Below, piece after piece: positions 58,821 to 64,000 of a DNA stretch of 64,000 nucleotides (the first letter of the stretch is position 1; the number at the start of each line of letters is the position of its first letter). The notes under the pieces were generated by a model. It was not told the DNA's origin. It made no database searches and saw only the letters and a program-made list of their open reading frames with translations. This DNA is from Micavibrio_A sp964539025 (GTDB lineage Bacteria; Pseudomonadota; Alphaproteobacteria; Micavibrionales; Micavibrionaceae): positions 238,560 to 302,559 of the forward strand of contig CAZIFA010000003.1 in the NCBI GenBank assembly GCA_964539025.1. Direction: 5' to 3'. The position numbers and the translations under genes are program-made.

Positions 58821-59234
58821 TTATTCGCCGATACGGGCCACAAATTTGGTTTTCATCGGCAGTTTGGCGGCGGCCAGTTCCAGCGCCTCTTCGGCAAGCT
58901 GGCGCGAAACGCCATCCAGTTCAAACAGAATACGGCCCGGCTTAACGCGGCAGACCCAAAATTCAGGCGATCCTTTACCGGAACCCATACGCACTTCGAG
59001 CGGCTTTTTCGAAACCGGAACATCCGGGAATACACGGATCCACACTTTGCCTTGGCGTTTCATGTGACGCGCGATGCAGCGACGGGCTGCTTCGATCTGA
59101 CGCGCGGTAATACGCTCAGGCGCGAGCGATTTCAGGCCGAATGCGCCGAACGCGAGCGTCGCGCCGCCTTTGGCTTCACCATGGATACGGCCCTTATGGG
59201 CTTTTCTAAACTTTGTTTTCTTCGGTTGCAGCAT
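58821..59234 (-). CDS. rplP: Ribosomal protein L16 (uL16)
   Basis: A 137-residue protein near the peptidyl-transferase centre with 'MLQPKKTKFRKAHKGRIHG' and 'MGSGKGSPEFWVCRVKPGRI'. The frame opens at 59273 but the ATG at 59234 with CGGAAG upstream is the conserved start. It is separated from rpsC by 205 nt. Confidence 0.97.
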   Translation of the reverse strand: MLQPKKTKFRKAHKGRIHGEAKGGATLAFGAFGLKSLAPERITARQIEAARRCIARHMKRQGKVWIRVFPDVPVSKKPLEVRMGSGKGSPEFWVCRVKPGRILFELDGVSRQLAEEALELAAAKLPMKTKFVARIGE

Positions 59235-59439
59235 GTTCCAACTTCCGTTTCGACATAAAAAAATTACGCTCACATAGACTTGGGACCCTCTTGGGAAACA
59301 GTCTCTATATGGCTAAATCTCGACTTTAAAGTCCGGGATTCTTAGTAAATTCGGCCGGACTATAACGTCAATTAATAGGTATTACCAGTGTTATTTTGGG
59401 CCTTTTTTAAAGAAAAAGGGCCCAAAATCGCCATTCCGA
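59235..59439 (-). promoter_or_regulatory. rpsC-rplP intergenic region with hairpins and a possible promoter
   Basis: ATTTTGGGCC..GGCCCAAAAT (59393-59428) is a strong inverted repeat with no clear T-run. AGTCCGG (59330-59336) and CCGGACT (59355-59361) form a second hairpin, and GACTTTAAAGTC a third small palindrome. On the minus strand TTGACG with TACTAA about 18 nt later is a possible promoter upstream of rplP. rpsC and rplP normally touch, so the gap is unusual. No small coding sequence was found in it. Confidence 0.5.
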
Positions 59440-60135
59440 TTAGGAATTACGGTTTTGACCGCCGGGGGCGATATTTTCGCCCATACGCTTGTCGCGAGCA
59501 CCCGGATCATGGGCCATAACGTCGCCTTTGTAGATCCAGACCTTCACACCGATAATCCCGTAGGTCGTTAGCGCTTCGGAGAAGCCATAGTCGAGGTCGG
59601 CACGCAGCGTATGCAGCGGCACGCGGCCTTCGCGGTACCATTCGGTACGGGCAATATCGGTTCCGCCAAGACGGCCCGATACGTTGATACGAATACCTTG
59701 TGCACCCAGACGCATCGCCGATTGAACGGCGCGCTTCATGGCGCGGCGGAAAGAAACGCGGCGCTCGAGCTGCTGGCAGACGCCTTCGGAGGCGAGCTGG
59801 GCATCGATTTCTGGCTTGCGGATTTCAACGATGTTCAAGGCAACTTCGGCACCGGCGCGAAGCGAAAGATCCTTGCGAAGCTTTTCGATGTCTGCGCCTT
59901 TTTTACCGATGATGACACCGGGGCGTGCCGTGTAGACGGTCACTTTGGTATTTTTCGCGGCGCGGTCGATCACGACTTTCGAGATACCGGCTGCTTTGAG
60001 TTTTGTCTGAACATATTTACGCAGTTCAAGGTCCTGAACCAGCTTGTCCGCATATTTGCGGTCATCGAACCAGCGGGAGTCCCAGGTGCGGTTAATACCG
60101 ACGCGCAGACCGATTGGATTTACTTTTTGACCCAT
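59440..60135 (-). CDS. rpsC: Ribosomal protein S3 (uS3)
   Basis: A 231-residue mRNA-entry-site protein with KH-domain motif 'RPGVIIGKKGADIEKLRKDL' and 'MGQKVNPIGLRVGINRTWDS'. Normal length. Confidence 0.98.
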   Translation of the reverse strand: MGQKVNPIGLRVGINRTWDSRWFDDRKYADKLVQDLELRKYVQTKLKAAGISKVVIDRAAKNTKVTVYTARPGVIIGKKGADIEKLRKDLSLRAGAEVALNIVEIRKPEIDAQLASEGVCQQLERRVSFRRAMKRAVQSAMRLGAQGIRINVSGRLGGTDIARTEWYREGRVPLHTLRADLDYGFSEALTTYGIIGVKVWIYKGDVMAHDPGARDKRMGENIAPGGQNRNS

Positions 60136-60148
60136 AGTTTAAGAGCTC

Positions 60149-60655
60149 CTATTCCTTGTCCTGCTTGGTTGCGGCTTTTTTAGCGGCCGGTTTTTTTGCT
60201 GCTGGCCCAGAAGACTTGGCTTTCGCAGCTTCTTGTTGTTTCGCGGCTTTAGGGGCTGCGGCTTTTTTCTTCGGCGCGGCTTTCGCTTCGCCTTCGCGTA
60301 CAACAATGGTCAAACGCGAGAAGTGTTTTTCGATCGGGGCGGCACGGCCACGAGCGCGAGCGGAGAAACGCTTCATCTTAACCGATTTGCCAACATAGGC
60401 TTCGGCGACGATGAGTTTGTCGACATCAAGATTGTGGTTGTTTTCGGCGTTCGCAACAGCGGATGCCAGAACTTTACGTACGTCCTGTGCGATACGGCGG
60501 TTGGAGAATTCCAGATCGACGAGCGCCTTGCCTGCATTCTTGCCACGGATCATCGCGGCAACCAGATTGAGTTTGCCGGGGCTGGTGCGCAGGAACTTGG
60601 CCATTGCCATGGCTTCGTTATCCTTGACGCGTCTTTCGTTTGCTTGTTGTCCCAT
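60149..60655 (-). CDS. rplV: Ribosomal protein L22 (uL22) with A/K/P-rich tail
   Basis: A 168-residue protein lining the exit tunnel. The core ends near residue 126 ('ARGRAAPIEKHFSRLTIVVR'). About 40 further residues are 'KKKAAAPKAAKQQEAAKAKS'-type low complexity, unlike typical 110-130-residue L22. Confidence 0.97.
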   Translation of the reverse strand: MGQQANERRVKDNEAMAMAKFLRTSPGKLNLVAAMIRGKNAGKALVDLEFSNRRIAQDVRKVLASAVANAENNHNLDVDKLIVAEAYVGKSVKMKRFSARARGRAAPIEKHFSRLTIVVREGEAKAAPKKKAAAPKAAKQQEAAKAKSSGPAAKKPAAKKAATKQDKE

Positions 60656-60671
60656 AATAAACCTCTATTCC

Positions 60672-60998
60672 TTATTTCTTGCCCGCTGACGCTGCTGCCG
60701 GGGCTGCTGCGGGAGCGGATGCACCTGCTGCTTTTTTGTCAGCGCCGGTGTGGCCTTTGAATTCGCGGGTCGGTGCGAATTCGCCGAGTTTGTGACCGAT
60801 CATCTGGTCGGAAACCAGAACCGGAACGAATTTTTTGCCGTTGTGAACGCCAAAGGTCAAACCAACCATTTGCGGCAGGATCGTCGAGCGGCGTGACCAT
60901 GTCTGAATGATCATGTTCTTGCCGGCCTGACGGGCTGCTTCCACCTTCTTAAGAAGGTGACGGTCGATAAAAGGACCTTTCCAAACTGAACGTGCCAT
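60672..60998 (-). CDS. rpsS: Ribosomal protein S19 (uS19) with Ala-rich tail
   Basis: A 108-residue head protein. 'RSVWKGPFIDRHLLKKVEAA' and 'HKLGEFAPTREFKGHTGADK' are canonical, complete by residue 90. The last 16-18 residues are 'GASAPAAAPAAASAGKK'. Confidence 0.97.
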   Translation of the reverse strand: MARSVWKGPFIDRHLLKKVEAARQAGKNMIIQTWSRRSTILPQMVGLTFGVHNGKKFVPVLVSDQMIGHKLGEFAPTREFKGHTGADKKAAGASAPAAAPAAASAGKK

Positions 60999-61010
60999 AA
61001 ACTAAGCTCC

Positions 61011-61835
61011 TTATTTCTTCTTGCGACGGATAATGAATTTGTCCGTCTTTTTGTTTTTGCGTGTTTTTGCGCCCTTGGTCGGTTTGCCCCATGGTGTAAC
61101 AGGGTGACGACCGCCGGAGGTGCGGCCTTCGCCGCCGCCGTGCGGGTGATCGACCGGGTTCATGGCAACGCCGCGAACATGCGGACGAATACCTTTCCAG
61201 CGTTGACGACCGGCTTTACCAAAGTTCTGGTTCATGTGGTCTGGGTTCGATACCGCGCCAACAGTCGCCATGCAGTCTTGAGATACGACGCGAAGCTCAC
61301 CGGAAGCCAGTTTGATCTGGGCAAAACCGGCATCGCGACCGACGAGCTGAGCATAGGTACCGGCAGAACGGCACATCTGCGCGCCTTTGCCGACTTTCAT
61401 CTCAATATTGTGAATGATCGTACCGACAGGCATCGACTTCAGCATCATCGCATTGCCCGGCTTGATGTCGGCTTTTTCACCGGCAACAACCACATCGCCT
61501 GCCTGCAGACGTTGCGGCGCAATGATGTAGGCTTTTTCGCCATCGGCATAAGAGATCAACGCGATGAACGCCGTGCGGTTCGGATCATATTCCAGACGCT
61601 CGACCGTGGCTGGCTGGTCGAACTTGCGACGCTTCCAGTCGATGATGCGGTAACGCTGCTTGTGACCACCGCCACGTTGGAACGCGGTGACGCGGCCAAG
61701 GTTGTTGCGTCCGCCGGTTTTCTTTTTACCTTCGGTCAGGGTCTTTTCCGGTTTGCCTTTGTGCAGCCCGTCCCGTTCGATCAGGATCAGTCCGCGCGTG
61801 CCGGGCGTAATCGGTCTAAATTGTTTCAGTGCCAT
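61011..61835 (-). CDS. rplB: Ribosomal protein L2 (uL2)
   Basis: A 274-residue protein required for subunit association and peptidyl transfer, with 'GRNNLGRVTAFQRGGGHKQR' and the C-terminal 'GVAMNPVDHPHGGGEGR' containing the critical His. Confidence 0.99.
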   Translation of the reverse strand: MALKQFRPITPGTRGLILIERDGLHKGKPEKTLTEGKKKTGGRNNLGRVTAFQRGGGHKQRYRIIDWKRRKFDQPATVERLEYDPNRTAFIALISYADGEKAYIIAPQRLQAGDVVVAGEKADIKPGNAMMLKSMPVGTIIHNIEMKVGKGAQMCRSAGTYAQLVGRDAGFAQIKLASGELRVVSQDCMATVGAVSNPDHMNQNFGKAGRQRWKGIRPHVRGVAMNPVDHPHGGGEGRTSGGRHPVTPWGKPTKGAKTRKNKKTDKFIIRRKKK

Positions 61836-61890
61836 TGTCTTCTTTACCTTTCTCCATTATCGGCGGAGCGCCATAGTTAGTTCGTTATAA

Positions 61891-62211
61891 TTACAGACCT
61901 GTGCCAACGTCGATCGTCTGGCCCTCTTGGAGGCTGACGATGGCTTTTTTGGTATCCGAACGGAATGCGCGAACGCCTTTAAAGCTTTTCGTTTTGCCTT
62001 TGCTGATCAGCGTGTTGACTTTCGTCACTTTCACTTTGAACAGCGCCTCGATGGCGGCTTTGATCTCTGGCTTCGTTGCCTTGACCGGAACCTTGAAGGT
62101 CACCTGTCCATGCTCGGAACCCATCGTGGATTTTTCAGTCACGACTGGAGAGGCGATGATGCCATACATCCATTCGGCGACTTTGCTTTCTGTTTTTTTC
62201 TTAGCAGCCAT
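61891..62211 (-). CDS. rplW: Ribosomal protein L23 (uL23)
   Basis: A 106-residue exit-tunnel protein that docks SRP and trigger factor, with 'PVVTEKSTMGSEHGQVTFKV' and 'VNTLISKGKTKSFKG'. Slightly extended, Lys-rich N-terminus. Confidence 0.98.
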   Translation of the reverse strand: MAAKKKTESKVAEWMYGIIASPVVTEKSTMGSEHGQVTFKVPVKATKPEIKAAIEALFKVKVTKVNTLISKGKTKSFKGVRAFRSDTKKAIVSLQEGQTIDVGTGL

Positions 62212-62215
62212 TGTC

Positions 62216-62839
62216 TTAGCCTTTCAGTCTTTCTGTAAGGTCGCTTACGGCGTCCTTGGTCAATACCAACGTGTCGCGACGCAGGATGTCGTAAACGTTT
62301 GCGCCTTGTACGGGCAGAACATCAACCTTTGGAAGGTTGTTGGTCGCACGGGCGAAGTTCGCATCGATTTCCTTGCCGCCGACGATGAGCGCAGAGTCAA
62401 AGCCAAGAGCTTTAAACGCATCGGCCATCGCCTTCGTCTTGTGGTTTTTGGCGGCCAGAACATCAACGATGATCAGCTTGCCTTCTTTTGCTTTTGCCGA
62501 CAGCGCGGATTTCATCGCGAGCTGACGCACTTTTTTCGGCAGTTCCGTGGCGTGGCTGCGAACAACCGGACCGTGCGCTTTTTGGCCGCCGCGGTCGATC
62601 GAACGTGTGTAGTTACCAACGCGGGCAGAACCCGTGCCTTTTTGTTTGAACGGCTTTTTACCCGTGCGGGATACTTCAGAGCGCGTTTGCGTCTTGTGGT
62701 TTCCGCCGCGGCGTTTGGCCAACTGGTATGTCACCATCTGGTGCAGGACATCCTGACGGATTTCTGCGCCGAACACGGACGCATCGAGCGTAATGTCGCC
62801 TGCTGCCTTGTTATCGAGTGTTTTGACTGCGATCTTCAT
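62216..62839 (-). CDS. rplD: Ribosomal protein L4 (uL4)
   Basis: A 207-residue tunnel-constriction protein; autoregulator of S10 operons in enterics. 'KKPFKQKGTGSARVGNYTRS' is the conserved tunnel loop. Confidence 0.98.
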   Translation of the reverse strand: MKIAVKTLDNKAAGDITLDASVFGAEIRQDVLHQMVTYQLAKRRGGNHKTQTRSEVSRTGKKPFKQKGTGSARVGNYTRSIDRGGQKAHGPVVRSHATELPKKVRQLAMKSALSAKAKEGKLIIVDVLAAKNHKTKAMADAFKALGFDSALIVGGKEIDANFARATNNLPKVDVLPVQGANVYDILRRDTLVLTKDAVSDLTERLKG

Positions 62840-62841
62840 GA

Positions 62842-63585
62842 CTATTCACCTTTTGCTTCTTCTGCAGGTGCGGCTTCAGCGGGAGCTTCGGCTTTCTTTG
62901 CAGATTTCGCGGATTGTTTCAGACCTGCCGGAACAGGAGCTTCTTTGTTTGCTGGCTTTTTCACGGCGTCCGTGATGATGACCCAGCCATTGTCCGGACC
63001 AGGTACGGAACCTGCGATCAGGACCAGATTGTCTTCAAGATCAACAGCAGCCACTTTCAGGTTTTGCGTGGTAACCGTTTCAACGCCGAGATGGCCAGCC
63101 ATCTTCTTGCCTTTGAAAACTTTACCCGGATCCTGACGTTGACCGGTCGAACCATGTGAACGGTGCGTAACAGAGTTACCGTGCGAAGCGCGGTGACCGG
63201 AGAAGTTCCAGCGCTTCATCGCGCCGGCAAAACCTTTACCGACCGTGATGCCTTGAACATCGACGAACTGACCTGGAACATAGTGTTCGCAGGAGATTTC
63301 AGCGCCTACTTCCAGAATATTCGCTGGATCAACGCGGAATTCAGCCATCTTTTTCTTGGGCTCAACTTTCGCGTTCGCAAACACGCCGCGCATCGCTTTG
63401 GACGTGCGGTTTACTTTTGCGTTGCCCGCGCCGAGTTGAACAGCGACATAGCCATGCTTGGCTTCATCGCGAACGCCAATGACTTGGCAGTTATCGATTT
63501 TGAGCACAGTCACGGGAACCTGATTGCCATCTTCGGTGAAGATTCTGGTCATTCCCTCTTTGCGTGCGATTACTCCGGTTCTCAT
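62842..63585 (-). CDS. rplC: Ribosomal protein L3 (uL3) with A/E/P-rich tail
   Basis: A 247-residue protein close to the peptidyl-transferase centre. 'NFSGHRASHGNSVTHRSHGS' holds the loop usually methylated by PrmB. The core ends near residue 215; a K/A then A/E/P-rich tail follows ('KKAEAPAEAAPAEEAKGE'). Confidence 0.98.
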   Translation of the reverse strand: MRTGVIARKEGMTRIFTEDGNQVPVTVLKIDNCQVIGVRDEAKHGYVAVQLGAGNAKVNRTSKAMRGVFANAKVEPKKKMAEFRVDPANILEVGAEISCEHYVPGQFVDVQGITVGKGFAGAMKRWNFSGHRASHGNSVTHRSHGSTGQRQDPGKVFKGKKMAGHLGVETVTTQNLKVAAVDLEDNLVLIAGSVPGPDNGWVIITDAVKKPANKEAPVPAGLKQSAKSAKKAEAPAEAAPAEEAKGE

Positions 63586-63615
63586 CGTCTTCTTCCTTAT
63601 ATTATGGCGTTGCTA

Positions 63616-63936
63616 TTATGCTGCTGCGCCAATTTTGATCTCTACGGCCACACCGGCTGCGAGGTCGAGTTTCATCAGTGCATCCACGGTTTGTGGTGTC
63701 GGATCGACGATGTCGATCAGGCGCTTGTGGGTGCGCATCTCGAACTGTTCCTGCGACTTTTTGTCAACGTGCGGGGAACGGTTGATCGAGAAATAGGTGG
63801 TATTCGTCGGCAGCGGAACCGGACCACGAACCTGTGCGCCCGTGCGTTTAGCTGTGTTCACGATCTCGTGCGTGGACTGATCCAGTACACGGTGATCGAA
63901 CGCTTTCAGTCTGATGCGAATGGTTTGATTGTCCAT
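63616..63936 (-). CDS. rpsJ: Ribosomal protein S10 (uS10/NusE)
   Basis: A 106-residue protein that also acts in NusB-NusG antitermination. 'IRIRLKAFDHRVLDQS' and 'SPHVDKKSQEQFEMRTHKRL' are canonical. First gene after tuf in the S10 operon. Confidence 0.99.
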   Translation of the reverse strand: MDNQTIRIRLKAFDHRVLDQSTHEIVNTAKRTGAQVRGPVPLPTNTTYFSINRSPHVDKKSQEQFEMRTHKRLIDIVDPTPQTVDALMKLDLAAGVAVEIKIGAAA

Positions 63937-63967
63937 GATTTCGCTGCCTTTTTCTTTCTGTATCTAA

Positions 63968-64000
63968 CTATTCTTTAATTTTAGCGACGACGCCTGCACC
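63968..64000 (-). CDS. tuf: 3' end of EF-Tu gene (partial)
   Basis: The last ten codons and stop, G-A-G-V-V-A-K-I-K-E-stop, are the universal C-terminus of EF-Tu. The gene continues beyond the window. Its place before rpsJ is the conserved str-S10 junction. Confidence 0.92.
   Translation of the reverse strand, partial: GAGVVAKIKE

Overview
The window reads as chromosomal DNA of an alphaproteobacterium of moderate GC content. The evidence is an ATP12-type F1-ATPase assembly chaperone, a DUF3035 lipoprotein, the rplQ / degQ / rarA / rluC / atp12 neighbourhood and a short-lid adenylate kinase. The genus cannot be named from the sequence. No rRNA, integrase, transposase or CRISPR array was seen, and there is one tRNA.

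Layout. 0-3.3 kb: a solute-binding protein, an alpha/beta hydrolase-fold protein, a cysteine desulfurase and a [2Fe-2S] ferredoxin. 3.3-7.1 kb: an array of four related exported or anchored proteins of unknown function plus a fifth exported protein. A relic of a second ferredoxin 3' end and a duplicated upstream region show that the array grew by duplication. 7.1-9.9 kb: accessory DNA with a BrnT/BrnA toxin-antitoxin pair and an AT-rich three-gene operon (RelE/HigB-like protein, XRE regulator, unknown). 9.9-11.1 kb: mnmA and an elongator tRNA-Met.

11.1-18.8 kb is a stress or low-oxygen island: beta-CASP nuclease, DUF6629 membrane protein, universal stress protein, CBS-pair protein, flavodoxin-fold oxidoreductase, Hsp20, BaeRF-type protein, a broken Zn alcohol dehydrogenase and an EF-hand protein. 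Six FNR-type boxes (TTGAT-N4-ATCAA or one mismatch) lie in front of its operons. A Crp/Fnr regulator with an FNR-like recognition helix and a cysteine-rich C-terminal tail sits in the middle. 18.9-36 kb is housekeeping: AI-2E transporter, dipeptidase, ribF, ileS behind a probable Ile leader-peptide attenuator, lspA, two M16 peptidases, pgi, a pentapeptide-repeat protein, mutL, purN and a pirin. 36-48 kb: tag, atp12, rluC, a Nudix enzyme, rarA, degQ, yhhQ-type transporter, panB and a 775-residue protein of unknown function.

48-64 kb is the S10-spc-alpha ribosomal supercluster on the minus strand, from the end of tuf to rplQ, including secY, adk and rpoA. The gene order is classical. Two orphan small genes, terminator-like hairpins and repeat elements interrupt it, and many of its ribosomal proteins carry Ala/Lys/Pro- or Ala/Glu-rich low-complexity tails.
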